64,000 nt of DNA from Amorphochlora amoebiformis (GCA_054601695.1 BAAHQB010000070.1:620001-684000), one strand, 5' to 3'. Positions 1 to 16,128 are shown, counted from the first letter of the stretch. The notes: generated by a model not told the origin, from the letters alone. Made by a program: numbers and translations.

Positions 1-74
1 TATATTTTTATTATTTATATATATATATATATATTATATATGTATATATAATATACATATATAGATATATATGG

Positions 75-119
<45 letters not shown>

Positions 120-124
120 AACAG

Positions 125-284
125 TGTTGGCGTGGAGATTGTGAGGGTGAGTTTAAGCTGGGCTCAACTCAGGTATTATTCACTACTTATACATAATTAA
201 TTTATATTATATAAATATATATAAATATACATACACACATACATATATATCTATATTGCATTGTTGTTGACACACATATACATG

Positions 285-333
<49 letters not shown>

Positions 334-680
334 TTTACTTTTTCATTCATTATATATGTATATATATATATATATATATGTATGTATATACTTGTAATAT
401 TTATGTATATATATACATACATATATATATATAATATATATATATATATATTCTTGTATATATCTAACTATGCACATACGATATACAACCATATTTACGT
501 TTACATATAAATATACATCTACGAGTTCATTATATATATATATATATATGTATATATACTGTATTTATATGTATTCGATGTTAGCTACAAGAATGCGTTG
601 CCAGGTGGCAAAGACGCTTAAAATCAGCCTCGAAACCACTGGTTAATAAATATATAGATATATAGATATATACATTTAGT

Positions 681-745
<65 letters not shown>

Positions 746-870
746 TGTATATACATATGTATATATATAATATATATATTTCATTTATTCATGTACAATA
801 TAATATATCATTAACAAATCTGTACATATACCATGTATGCATATATATTCCATCTTGTTGCGCATACATA

Positions 871-951
<81 letters not shown>

Positions 952-1057
952 GTATATATATTTACATATATGTATATATATATATATGTATATATAAAGG
1001 ATAGCGAACAAGCGAATATTGGCCTTGCTTCTGCCGTAGCTGGACTTGCAGAGGTCA

Positions 1058-1113
<56 letters not shown>

Positions 1114-1120
1114 ATATATA

Positions 1121-1207
<87 letters not shown>

Positions 1208-1228
1208 CATAAATATATATGCATATAA

Positions 1229-1261
<33 letters not shown>

Positions 1262-1422
1262 GTATATATATATATATGTATGTATGTATGTATGTATTAA
1301 AAGTATATATATACACACATACAAAACCTAACGGAAGTATAACATATATCAGCTGAGATACTGCGAGGCTTCTGTAGCAAGCCGAACGAATAGAGAGGAA
1401 ATATATATATATTTATATATAT

Positions 1423-1475
<53 letters not shown>

Positions 1476-1574
1476 AAACCTAATGGAAGTATAACATATA
1501 TCAGCTGAGATACTGCGAGGCTTCTGTAGCAAGCCGAACGAATAGAGAGGAAATATATATATATTTATATATAT

Positions 1575-1625
<51 letters not shown>

Positions 1626-1703
1626 AAACCTAATGGAAGTATAACATATATCAGCTGAGATACTGCGAGGCTTCTGTAGCAAGCCGAACGAATAGAGAGG
1701 AAA

Positions 1704-1785
<82 letters not shown>

Positions 1786-2054
1786 TATGTATATAAAACC
1801 TAACGGAAGTATAACATATATCAGCTGAGATACTGCGAGGCTTCTGTAGCAAGCCGAACGAATAGAGAGGAAACCAAAAGGCTTGGAAATGAGTAAGTAT
1901 GCTTATTATATATGGCTAAATACTTATGTTCATATGTTTATGCGTATGTATTTGTATACATGTACGGTGTACGTATATGTATGTGCATATATATATACAT
2001 ATATATACATATATATATCAAGCAGGAATCAAAGAGGCTTGGGAAAGAGTAAGT

Positions 2055-2094
<40 letters not shown>

Positions 2095-2227
2095 CCCGTG
2101 TGCAGGTATATATATATATATATATGTAATACATATACATATATATATTTAAAAATATATATATTACATATATGTGTTTAGGTCGATTACCTTGTTTCAC
2201 CAGGCGATCGACATGATGGAGGTATGT

Positions 2228-2272
<45 letters not shown>

Positions 2273-2279
2273 AATATAT

Positions 2280-2312
<33 letters not shown>

Positions 2313-2373
2313 TACCTTGTTTCACCAGGCGATCGACATGATGGAGGTATGTGCACATAACATAAAACAATAA

Positions 2374-2412
<39 letters not shown>

Positions 2413-2552
2413 AATATATTTACATATATATATATATATATATGCATATGTAATTGTACATTATATGTCATAAATATACATATATATGTATATATATGTG
2501 TATATATGTATATATATGGTCGTAATTTATATGCACGTATATATATGTAGAA

Positions 2553-2602
<50 letters not shown>

Positions 2603-2644
2603 TACATGTAGTATGCATTTGGTATATGCATATATTTATTTAAT

Positions 2645-2684
<40 letters not shown>

Positions 2685-2854
2685 ATATATATATTATTTA
2701 TATATGTATCAAGTAATTACATACCTGTGTGTATTACAAACAAGTATATATTACTTATATTTATTTCACTAGGATGCAAAAGTAGTGTACACGATGAGAA
2801 TTCCGCGAAATGATGTGTTTACAAATGTGTTATATTTATATATATTTAGTGTTA

Positions 2855-2892
<38 letters not shown>

Positions 2893-3303
2893 ATGCTAAA
2901 GTAGGGTACACGACGAGATGCTGCGAAATGATGAAAGACCTTGGAAAGGTGTCAGTGTTCATAAAATATATAGGTTGATATATATATTTAATATATACAA
3001 ATATATATATATATATATGTATATGTATATATGTATATGTATGTATGAATACATGCCTACATATGTATTTACATGCATGTGTGTATATAATATATATATA
3101 TGTGTGTGTGTTTGTGTGTGTATATATATTCATAGATAATATGTAAATAATGTACATAAACACAAACATACGTACATAATCATTGGACACAAACTAGTGA
3201 ATATTTACGGACATATATAGGTTTATCGGTTCCTCGCAGGATTTCACACGCAATACGCCTCTCTTGGACATCAATGGCTGGAAAAGTATGTGCATATACA
3301 TAC

Positions 3304-3368
<65 letters not shown>

Positions 3369-3377
3369 ATGTATATA

Positions 3378-3425
<48 letters not shown>

Positions 3426-3692
3426 AATATATTTTTATTGTGATATTATCTATAGTGACATATTTATACATATGTAATGGATTACTATTAGATCCTTGGA
3501 GAGACAACAGAAGCTGATGGGAAAACGACATCCAAACACGACGAATATCTACCGGATGCTCGGCAAATCTGTGAGAATGAATTATGTACGTGTATATGAA
3601 CTTGAAACTTATGACATGTAAATCTTAAGGTCGAGGATGAGGATGGGGATGAGGATGAGGATGACCAGGATTTCGTTAACAATGAAGCTTAG
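125..3692 (+). CDS. TPR-repeat protein, C-terminal part (5' end outside window)
   Basis: Exons read by phase: 125-172, 585-641, 1000-1053, 1850-1892, 2026-2048, 2204-2221 (or its identical copy 2329-2346), 2892-2948, 3221-3285, 3492-3570, 3630-3692. Every junction is GT..AG and all phases agree, giving 168 residues that end at TAG. The penultimate exon encodes a helix pair of the kinesin-light-chain/nephrocystin TPR type: [16 protein letters not shown], with the typical G-x-x-HP turn, then NIYRMLGKS. The preceding exon ([12 protein letters not shown]) is the matching A helix. The last exon is an acidic tail, [11 protein letters not shown]. TPRs bind other proteins; the partner is unknown. Introns are TA-rich and hold extra copies of exon edges. 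The two or three upstream exons are less certain than the last four. Confidence 0.6.
1323..1875 (+). repeat. Four-fold reiteration of a splice acceptor plus exon start
   Basis: A block of about 79 nt, beginning AACCTAACGGAAG and ending in AATAGAGAGGAAA, occurs at about 1324-1402, 1476-1553, 1626-1703 and 1796-1873, separated by (TA)n. It holds the branch and acceptor region (GGCTTCTGTAG) and the first 24 nt of the exon starting at 1850. Only the fourth copy continues into the full exon and its GTAAGT donor; the first three run into TA repeat. Copies 1 and 4 read CCTAACGG while 2 and 3 read CCTAATGG. Confidence 0.85.
2185..2350 (+). repeat. Duplicated 18-nt micro-exon
   Basis: An acceptor (CCTTGTTTCACCAG), an 18-nt exon coding AIDMME, and a GTATGTG/GTATGTA donor occur twice, at 2204-2221 and 2329-2346. 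Both copies keep usable splice sites and the same coding sequence, so either could be used. Inclusion of both would stay in frame. Confidence 0.75.
2773..2816 (+). pseudogene. Diverged extra copy of the exon at 2892-2948
   Basis: It begins after a TTTCACTAG acceptor with a DAKV-x-YT-x-R reading, parallel to DAKVGYTTR in the main exon. It then diverges (RIPRND against RCCEMM), although the nucleotides GCGAAATGATG are shared. It is either an alternative exon or a decaying duplicate; no good donor follows. Confidence 0.5.
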
Positions 3693-4032
3693 CCCAGCTC
3701 TGTTAGCTATAGTTTAGATAAACAGATAGCTATAGTGGGACAACACTACCAGCCAAGTTGTCAATTGCGTCGCATTGAAGTTCACGATAAGTACATTTAA
3801 ATATACTTCTCAACGGTTAGAACTAGTAGCACAAAGTAATTGACAGTTCATATATAGATAGTCTAGATAGCACCTATAGTACCGGCATTGCAAGTACTCA
3901 GGTACTTAAAAATAGGTATAAAATTTTCGATAGTCACAATGTGCTATCATGACGGGATTTAAGTCTAGTAAGTTTCAGACGTGCCAACGGTTTGTGAACT
4001 AATTGATGTGCGTTTAAAACGTCGCGGAGGCT

Positions 4033-4658
4033 TTAATCTAAATCTAAATCTTGTGAGGCACGAGCGGCGACCGACTTTCGAGGTTGCCGTCTCCGACGAC
4101 GGGTATGTTTTAACACCTGAACGGTTACCGGGTCACGATGTACAAAATGATGTGAGAACAGTGTACCCCAAATATTGAGAATGGATGGTGCTTCTCAACG
4201 GTAGCTGGCCTTCTAATACGCAGAACCTTTCCTTCTTCCCCATGATTGCCTGAAAAAAAAAAAACAAATCAATTCTTTCCTCTCTCACTTGAAAATGTGT
4301 GTGTATATGTGTGTGCGTATGTGTATAAATATATTATCTTTGTATCCTATATACACACATATATATACTATATGTATATATATATGTGTGTGTATATATA
4401 TATTGTGTGTATATATATATATATATAATACGTAATATTATATATAGAAGTATGCCCCAATATCCCAAAACTCTCGCAATTTTTCAGTTTAAGCTTATGC
4501 GCCATACTCTGAGATTTGAGATCATGAAATTCGCACATCCTGTGCGTGAGGAAGCGCTGGAAGCTGGCAGGATTAGGGTTATGGACGGTTAGATAAATGT
4601 CAGATTAAGATTTAAGTTGTTAGATACCATTTATATATATATATATATTTTATATATA

Positions 4659-4701
<43 letters not shown>

Positions 4702-4932
4702 GGTGCATACATACTTACATGCATGTATATACGTATACATTATATTTACACACGTCAATGCTTCATTGCATGTATACATACAAAAACTTCCACTATATAC
4801 AAATATATGTACATAAATATTTATGAATTTATATAGATACACATTTAAATGTATGTATATATATATGTATATATATATTATACATAATACATATACATAC
4901 ACACATATATAAATAACATGTATATACATATA

Positions 4933-4975
<43 letters not shown>

Positions 4976-5064
4976 GCATACATTCATGCATATATTTATA
5001 TATATATATATTATATATATATATATATATACATATATATATTATATAATATTTACGTATATGC

Positions 5065-5102
<38 letters not shown>

Positions 5103-5566
5103 GACATAAAACATATAATATATATATATACATATATATAAAGATATACATATGCATATATATATATATATCTATATATACATAATATATATATGTATAT
5201 ATATATTATTCAGGAATAATGAAGAATAATTACCTGTCGAGGCCTTTGATTGTGATCACATTAACCTGCGATATATAGGACTATGTTCAGTTTGGGTATA
5301 TGTTCGTACGTATTTATTTATATGTATTTATTTGTACCTTGCCTTCCACAAGCTTGGGAGTGGGAAACGTGGTCGTCTGGGCTGTTGAAATATTGCTTAT
5401 ACATACATCTGTTGAAATATTGTTTATACATACATACTACTACATGTATAATATACTTTTTGTGTATATGTGTATATGTAGAATACAAAATTGCATATAT
5501 CCAGGTATAATATATATATATAGATATATACATATATATATATGTGTATGTGTGTGTGTGTGTGTG

Positions 5567-5607
<41 letters not shown>

Positions 5608-5621
5608 GTAGATATATAATG

Positions 5622-5679
<58 letters not shown>

Positions 5680-5775
5680 GATATAGATATACACGCATAA
5701 GTACATATATTTTTATACATGTATATATATATATATATACATTATATACACATACAGATACTTATATATATATAT

Positions 5776-5810
<35 letters not shown>

Positions 5811-6037
5811 ATATAATATATATTATATAGAAATATCTATTTACATATATGTATATGAGTATGCATATGAGGTATTATTCTTGATGTGTCTCTGATGAAA
5901 TTGACCTTTAAAAAATTAGAATATGGCTACTTACCAGTAATACTCCCATTATGAGGGCTGCTACTTATGTTGGCCGATGCAGAAGGCTGTCCTGCCGGTT
6001 TCTCATGTTCTGTTACTTGCTGGTTCAACTTTTTCAT
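4033..6037 (-). CDS. Small basic, probably nuclear protein of unknown function
   Basis: Six exons on the minus strand: 6037-5935, 5381-5338, 5265-5234, 4563-4508, 4249-4167, 4116-4033. Donors include GTAAGT, GTAATT and GTATGG, and the fifth exon follows a run of pyrimidines ending TTTCAG. All phases agree and give 133 residues from ATG to TAA. The N-terminus is polar ([13 protein letters not shown], then Ser/Pro/Asn-rich). The C-terminus carries RRRRRQPRK, a likely nuclear localisation signal, and ends in DLDLD. No family is recognised. The ATG could instead be internal: the upstream gene could splice into it in phase 0 through a weak GTGCAT donor at 6228. A TTTTCGGCC motif 25 bp upstream favours an independent start. 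Confidence 0.5.
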
Positions 6038-6061
6038 CTACATATCAAAATGCCATCTTTT

Positions 6062-6074
6062 GGCCGAAAATTTA
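6062..6074 (-). promoter_or_regulatory. TTTTCGGCC promoter-type motif
   Basis: On the minus strand this reads GTAAATTTTCGGCC, 25 bp upstream of the ATG at 6037. It differs at one position from the element duplicated in the Btz/DSN1-like divergent promoter. A role is inferred only from recurrence. Confidence 0.3.
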
Positions 6075-6222
6075 CATAAAGGGGCGGGGAAATGGTAGGG
6101 TTACAGCAAATCTTGGGGTTAAGTTGAGCTTAAAAGTGAGGGAATATTAGCCAGCAAGCAATGTTTGTAGGCTGGAGGGTTTTGTGAGTACGCCTTTTTA
6201 GGATCATATATTGAGGTGTATT

Positions 6223-6769
6223 TTAATGCACGTATTGGTATCGTGCCTTGAATGCCATCAGGTAAGCTTCCATCTCGTTGAAGAACTTGGAGTTTGAGCA
6301 ACTGCGGACGAAGAGCTTGCGCGTGTTCTTGCTTAGCCTGTTTCGAAGGCCATTCATACGCTCCAGCTCTGATTTGAGATTGGTTAAGTTTTGGAGGATG
6401 GAGAAAGATTGAGGTGTTGAGATCGCACAACATTGGGCTGAAGGACGGTGAGTTAGAAGGGATAAGGATTAAAGGAACCTTTTGCCTTTTCCGAGGGTTG
6501 TTTAGCTTTTTGGTCTGGTTTGTCTTTCGCATTAAGGTCATTGTTCTCTTCAGCATTCCTGAACACTGGCCCTGCGCTGGAGAAGTAATCTTTTTGGTCG
6601 TTGAAGTCTGCAAGGGTTGAATTTGAGATGAGATATAAATGTGGCAAAACACTATGATACCCGGGAACTCTTCCTCCTCGCACTCGACTTCACTCTGTGA
6701 GAAGTCTCCCGCCACTGAGTAAGGAGTGTTTCGGATTATTCGGTCTTGATAGAGACGTACAACATCCAT
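6223..6769 (-). CDS. Small hypothetical protein, charged and helical
   Basis: Three exons: 6769-6661, 6607-6479, 6368-6223, with short introns of 53 and 110 nt. The model encodes 127 residues. The N-terminal part has an acidic stretch (ECEEEEFPD), the middle is Lys/Asp/Gln-rich, and the C-terminal part looks like an amphipathic helix (ELERMNGLRNRLSKN) ending MAFKARYQYVH. An uninterrupted frame through the introns also exists, but the spliced frame reads more like protein and phases are consistent. It starts 348 bp from MCM7 in head-to-head orientation. No family is recognised. It may be the 5' half of the gene at 4033-6037. Confidence 0.45.
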
Positions 6770-7017
6770 TTTTTTTGGGGGATTGCTGACATCGGTCTTG
6801 CATGAGGAGGATGGAGTTCATGTATCGCCTCTGCTTGCGCGCCCCCATCCGCCGCCTCCTCCGGTTCTCAACGATACTAGAGTTGTTATTATTCGCATAA
6901 AAACTCAGCGCCATGCTTCCGAACGGCCTGTCAACGCCGGGCTCGAAGGTTCTTCCTGCCCCACAAAATTTTGACCACTTCCGAAAAAATTTCTCGGTAC
7001 GCAAGAATTTTTCTCGG

Positions 7018-7032
7018 GGCCGATAAGTTAAC
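7018..7032 (-). promoter_or_regulatory. TTAACTT(T/A)TCGGCC motif upstream of MCM7
   Basis: The minus strand reads GTTAACTTATCGGCC, about 86 bp before the MCM7 ATG. It is a one-mismatch match to the motif at 50593-50622. It lies between MCM7 and the divergent gene at 6769. Confidence 0.3.
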
Positions 7033-7068
7033 TTCGAATTATCATTAGCGGTTTTATTTGGGTACCGA

Positions 7069-7077
7069 GCGCGAAAA
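7069..7077 (+). promoter_or_regulatory. E2F-like site in the MCM7 promoter
   Basis: GCGCGAAAA lies 41 bp before the MCM7 ATG; its complement TTTTCGCGC fits the E2F consensus TTTSSCGC. MCM genes are classical E2F targets in animals and plants, so position and family agree. Binding itself is inferred. Confidence 0.4.
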
Positions 7078-7117
7078 CACACCCACTTGCGCGCCAAAAC
7101 GCAACCCAGCGATCGAA

Positions 7118-9202
7118 ATGGCGGACATTGCCGTTCCCAAGAACCGAGGGTTTCCCGACTTCAAGCAGGAATATGACAAGTGCTTGGACTTTCTTAAGGG
7201 CTTCAAGAGTGAATCAGGAGGGTTTAAATATATGAACGCGCTCCAGAGTGTGGCGAATCGCGAGCAGGCCACCATCGAAATCGAGATAGATGATATCAAA
7301 GATTTCAAGGACGACCTGGACTTCAGCTCAAACGTCGCAAACAATGCTCACACGTACACTGAAATGTTCTCGAAGGCTATTGACGTTCTCATGCCCGAGG
7401 CAGACAAGCAAGTCGATCTGGACGTCCACGACGTGCTGCAAAACCATCGCATGAATAACGCTGTAGAGGGAGGAGCGTTCGCAGAGGAAGTCGTCACTCC
7501 ACCAGAACTCACCAGACGATAGTAAGTTTCCGCCCTGAACTAGCTCCATATTCTTTAACTAACTCATTCACACCCAGCCACGTGCGAATGATCCCCGAGA
7601 GCACTGCAAAGCGCATCCCTCTTCGTCAAGTTAAGTCGGCCTACATTGGTTCCCTCATCACTATCAAGGGAATCGTGACTAGGATGTCGAATGTCACTCC
7701 AAAGTGCACAGTAGCGACTTATCTATGCGAGACCTGCGGGCACGAGATCTACCAGATTATCAAATCCCGCCAATATACTCCTCTCTTCACCTGCCCCTCA
7801 CAAGTCTGTCAGCAGAACGGCAACAACGGCCGTCTCTTTCCACAAACACGCGGCTCACGTTTTGAGAAATTTCAGGAGCTCATGATCCAGGAGCTGCCTG
7901 AAGAGGTCCCGGTCGGAAACGTCCCGCGCTCGATCACTGTCTATCTTAATGGTGAGCTTACGAGAAAGTGCAACCCCGGCGATATCCTCACTGTTAAGGG
8001 TATCTTCCTCGTGCAACCCCACAAGGGGTACAAGGCCATTCGTGCTGGACTTCGGGCCGAGACGTTCATCGACGCGCAGCAGATTGTCTCACACAAGAAG
8101 AACTACCACAACCTCGATCTCACTTCCCAGGAGATCAGAGAGGTTAAGAAGATGGCCAGGGATCCGGATGTGTTTCGCAAGATGGCTAACTCTATCGCAC
8201 CCGAGATTTTTGGCATGCATGATGTCAAGAAGGCTTTGCTGCTGCTTCTGGTTGGGGGTGTTACTCGCAAGATGGGAGATAACATGCGGATTAGAGGCGA
8301 CATCAACGTTCTCCTCTGCGGTGACCCTGGAGTAGCCAAGAGCCAGCTACTCAAGCACATCACCAAGATCGCCCCCAGAGCTGTGTACACAACTGGAAAG
8401 GGATCTTCAGGTGTTGGTCTCACTGCCGCTGTCATACGTGATCAGAGCACCGGGGATATGACACTTGAAGGGGGAGCTCTCGTCTTGGCCGATATGGGAA
8501 TATGCTGCATCGATGAGTTTGACAAGATGGATGAGGCTGACCAGACGGCTATCCACGAAGTTATGGAGCAACAGACTGTCTCGATTGCTAAGGCTGGTAT
8601 CACGACGACTTTGAATGCCAGGACATCGATTCTCGCAGCTGCAAACCCACTCTTTGGGCGTTACAAGACCGACCGCAGTATCGAGATGAACGTCAATCTT
8701 CCCACCGCCCTCCTATCCCGATTCGACCTTGTATTCCTTCTTCTCGACAAGGCGGACCAGGATAGAGACCGCCAGCTAGCAGAACACGTCGCGCACGTGC
8801 ATATGTTCAACAAACATCCTGATTTGGACTTCACGCCCTACTCCGCCAAAATCATGCGAGCATACATTTCTAAGTGCAAGGAAACAACTCCATTCGTGCC
8901 TGATTCTCTTGTGGAACACATCGTATCACACTACGTCATGATGCGCCAGAACAACGGTCAACGCAAGAGCGGCAAGAGTGGAGAGAACTCGAGACAATCG
9001 TTCTGCACACCTCGGTCTTTGCTGAGTATTCTGCGCTTTAGCCAAGCTTTGGCCCGACTTCGGCTTGCCGACAAAGTTTCCCGAGCAGATGTTGAGGAGG
9101 CTATACGACTGCAGTGGATGGCTAAAGCAGATGCAATGGACAAGAAGGCTGAGGAGCAGGAGATGTAAGTTCGAGAGACATTATGTTAAATATGTGAGTG
9201 TA

Positions 9203-9244
<42 letters not shown>

Positions 9245-9321
9245 TATATATATATATACATATATATATATATGTATTTATATATGCATATATATATATA
9301 TATAATATATATATATGCATG

Positions 9322-9353
<32 letters not shown>

Positions 9354-9356
9354 AGA

Positions 9357-9389
<33 letters not shown>

Positions 9390-9503
9390 TATATATGTAT
9401 TCATGTGTGTTTGGAGTCGGGATGGGAGTTGGAGGATTTGCTAAATAATTGTAATTTTGTATGTGATATATGTGTGTATCTATATATGTAGTGTGTGTGT
9501 GTG

Positions 9504-9545
<42 letters not shown>

Positions 9546-9680
9546 AATAAATATATATTTATATATATGTATATATATACATATATACTTTATATATATA
9601 TATATATATATACATATATATGAAAACATATATGTATGTATAAATTTATGTATGTTTTTATGTACGTCTGTACCTATATA

Positions 9681-9744
<64 letters not shown>

Positions 9745-10029
9745 TTATATATTGTTGTCAAGACGTTTTATATCTAGATATATACATATGAAAGTGAATT
9801 CTGACGAAAAATATATCCTCTCAGGGGTGGCGTCCAGTCGGTGATATTCCATTTAATCACTGATTTTCTGAGACCGAAGAAGGACGGAAAAGTTTCCATG
9901 GCCGACCTTCAAAACCATATCACAGTCAGGGGTTACAAGCAGCAAGACTTAGAAGAGTGTATTGAGACTTACGAGCATTTCGAAGTGTTCAAGGTCGGCC
10001 GCAATAGGAATACAATCCAACTGGTTTAG
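7118..10029 (+). CDS. MCM7: MCM7, replicative helicase subunit
   Basis: MCM7 is a subunit of the MCM2-7 ring that unwinds DNA at origins and forks in the nucleus. Exons 7118-7521, 7578-9164 and 9825-10029 join in phase to give 731 residues, close to the 719 of human MCM7. Visible features are a C4 zinc finger (CETCG .. CPSQVC, about residues 185-215), the Walker A variant GDPGVAKSQ (about 383), Walker B with the MCM motif CIDEFDKM (about 444), the arginine finger SRFD (about 518) and a C-terminal winged-helix domain in the third exon. Sequence around [15 protein letters not shown] and [15 protein letters not shown] is diagnostic of MCM7 rather than other MCMs. Intron 1 is 56 nt; intron 2 is 660 nt and mostly (TA)n. 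ATG 7118 was chosen over an in-frame ATG at 7058 because it matches the family N-terminus. Confidence 0.96.
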
Positions 10030-12047
<2,018 letters not shown>

Positions 12048-12454
12048 TCACTCGAAGCTCTTTTCCAGATTATCATTCACAAAGACAACCTTAAAAACAA
12101 ATAAAAACTCGGGAAATCGAAACAGCTTTTGAGTTGGTTACGAGTATACAGACGATGCAATCAAGACAACCTTCAGTGTATTATGTCGGATTGGGGTTCA
12201 AATAAAAAGTCGGGTTTCAGTTTGGTTAGGTTATGAGCGTTAGATGGAGAGGAGGAACACCAATAAGGATTATGAGTGTGGTTTGGTTAGGTTATGAGTG
12301 TGGTTTGGTTAGGTTATGAGTGTGGTTTGGTTAGGTTATGAGTGTGGTTTGGTTAGGTTATGAGTGTGGTTTGGTTAGGTTATGAGTGTGGTTTGGTTAG
12401 GTTATGAGGGTGAAATAGAAGTAGGGAATACATTGTGGGTGGATGTAAACATGA

Positions 12455-12486
<32 letters not shown>

Positions 12487-12519
12487 GAGTGTATGAAGAT
12501 ATAAACATAAATATATATG

Positions 12520-12618
<99 letters not shown>

Positions 12619-12794
12619 TTATACTTGAAAGAAGTCACCATCCGGCGATTCTATGAACTTTAACTCCTCCTGGGTATTATATATATAAATATGTATATAT
12701 ATATATACAGATATATGTAGTATATATATATATATGTATATGTATATATACCTACATAATATATATATATATATATACATATATATGTATATAA

Positions 12795-12831
<37 letters not shown>

Positions 12832-12910
12832 GTGTTATCATAATTATGTACGATATTCATTGTATAGCAATAATTCCAACAACAATTATGCAATCATGTG
12901 ATACAATATA

Positions 12911-12941
<31 letters not shown>

Positions 12942-12942
12942 C

Positions 12943-12984
<42 letters not shown>

Positions 12985-13018
12985 TGTATATATAATATAC
13001 ATATATATATATATAATA

Positions 13019-13086
<68 letters not shown>

Positions 13087-13095
13087 CATATATAC

Positions 13096-13137
<42 letters not shown>

Positions 13138-13144
13138 AAATATA

Positions 13145-13175
<31 letters not shown>

Positions 13176-13298
13176 TAAATATATGTACATATACATATAT
13201 ATATATATATATAATATATGTATATATATATATATATATATAACAGTATTAGGGTGGGTGTGAATATTGCTGCATGTATAATATATGTATACACATAC

Positions 13299-13330
<32 letters not shown>

Positions 13331-13417
13331 TTACTATACATATCATAGTATTAGGGTAAGAGTGATTCGTCGTTAGTACTATTGCTATATACAGGATATA
13401 TATATATATATATATAA

Positions 13418-13477
<60 letters not shown>

Positions 13478-13537
13478 TATCGCTAAACTTTCGAGCTAGT
13501 CAATCTTGTTGGAGTCTTCCGTGCCATATATATATAT

Positions 13538-13569
<32 letters not shown>

Positions 13570-13657
13570 GTGTGTGTATATATATATAGAATTATCGCAA
13601 ACTTTCGCACGAGTATGTCTTCTCTCAATCTTGTTGAACTCTTAGTGCCATATATAT

Positions 13658-13713
<56 letters not shown>

Positions 13714-13731
13714 TATATTCTATATATATAT

Positions 13732-13787
<56 letters not shown>

Positions 13788-13856
13788 GTATTATTAACCT
13801 CCGTACGAGTTAGTCTTGTCTCAATCTTGTTGGAGTCTCCGCATATATATATATAT

Positions 13857-13928
<72 letters not shown>

Positions 13929-13934
13929 CTATGT

Positions 13935-13974
<40 letters not shown>

Positions 13975-14095
13975 CCTTGGCACGAGTTAGTCTTGTCTCA
14001 ATCTTTTTGGAGTCTTCCGTGCCTCTGTCCTTTAGTCGACGCTCTAACTCCTGGAGTATGGATATGTATATATACACATATACATATACACACAC

Positions 14096-14130
<35 letters not shown>

Positions 14131-14193
14131 TCTTCTGTGTCTCTGTCCTTTAGTCGACGCTCTAACTGCTGGAGTATGGATATATTCTATGTA

Positions 14194-14246
<53 letters not shown>

Positions 14247-14304
14247 TATCCTGGAGTATGGATATCTTTTTAGAACGTATATATATATATATATATATAT
14301 AATC

Positions 14305-14357
<53 letters not shown>

Positions 14358-14472
14358 CAATATATATCTATATACTTTAGCATAAATATATACATATAAA
14401 TAGATACATTGATATATATATATATATATGTATATAAATATATATACACATATCGATGCATATATATGTAAC

Positions 14473-14508
<36 letters not shown>

Positions 14509-14567
14509 TTATACAATATACAAATATATATATACATATATATACATATATATATATATACATATTT

Positions 14568-14648
<81 letters not shown>

Positions 14649-14654
14649 TACATA

Positions 14655-14695
<41 letters not shown>

Positions 14696-14825
14696 TGTAA
14701 ATGCATACCTGGTAGCTAGGAGGCTTTATAAAACAGAAGAGAGGCTGGATATCTGAACGTATTATCTTCCATATTATATAATATATATATGCATATATCA
14801 TATATATATATAAATATATATGTGT

Positions 14826-14883
<58 letters not shown>

Positions 14884-15181
14884 TATAGAGGCTGGATATC
14901 TGAACGTATTATCTTTATATTATATAATATATATATTTGCATATATCACATATATATATGTATATAATATATATATGTATATATATATGTATATATATAT
15001 GTATACATATGTGTAGTATGTAGAGGCTGGATATCTTTAACGTATTATCTTTTATATATTATATAAATGTATATATATATATATATTTATATATATATAA
15101 ATATATATATGTATAGAGGCTGGATATCTGAACGTATTATCTTTTATATTATATATGCATATATCATATATATATATATAC

Positions 15182-15240
<59 letters not shown>

Positions 15241-15293
15241 GGCTGGATATCAGAACGTATTATCTTTTATATTATATAATATATGCATATATC

Positions 15294-15324
<31 letters not shown>

Positions 15325-15406
15325 GTATGTATAGGCTGGATATCTGAACGTATTATTTTTTATATTGTATATATCATATATATATATATATATACTATAT
15401 ATATAC

Positions 15407-15494
<88 letters not shown>

Positions 15495-15730
15495 TGTGTG
15501 TGTGTGTGTATGTAGGCTGGATTTTTGGACGTATTGATATTTTTTATATTGTAGATAACACTATGTATACAATATATAATCTTGTCTCTATGTATGCAGA
15601 TATGTATATATACATATGATATATATACATACATGTATGTGTGTAAATATATAATAATACATCTATAAATATATGTATGTATATATATATATATAATGAA
15701 TATATACATATATATATATATATATATAAC

Positions 15731-15780
<50 letters not shown>

Positions 15781-16003
15781 ATATATGTTTACATATATAT
15801 GTGTATTTATACATATTAATATATATACTGCATAGACACACACACACATATATATATTATATATACATATATTGATATATATATATATATATATATATGT
15901 ATATCTATATATATATGTATATATATGTACATATACACCTTTGTGTTGAAAAAGCTGGAGTGCCCCCTGGATATCCACCTCGAGCACTGGAACTTTGCCT
16001 TTC

Positions 16004-16041
<38 letters not shown>

Positions 16042-16089
16042 CATATATATATATACATATATATATATATTGTATAATAAGTATACATG

Positions 16090-16128
<39 letters not shown>

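Noticed and set aside
207-1324. Many long Tyr-Ile-Tyr-Ile open frames on both strands here and throughout
   Set aside because: They are translations of (TA)n microsatellite and appear in all frames and both strands. No start context or splice logic supports them.
3981-4178. 65-aa plus-strand frame
   Set aside because: Opposite strand of the last exons of the minus gene 4033-6037, which have matching splice phases and polypyrimidine acceptors.
4449-4592. Plus-strand ORF ending [13 protein letters not shown] after a TTTTTCAG
   Set aside because: The opposite strand gives an exon consistent with five others; no partner exon exists on the plus strand.
12210-12415. Possible CRISPR array or telomere tract
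   Set aside because: No unique spacers and unit GGTTTGGTTAGGTTATGAGT is not telomeric; simple tandem minisatellite in a eukaryotic intron.
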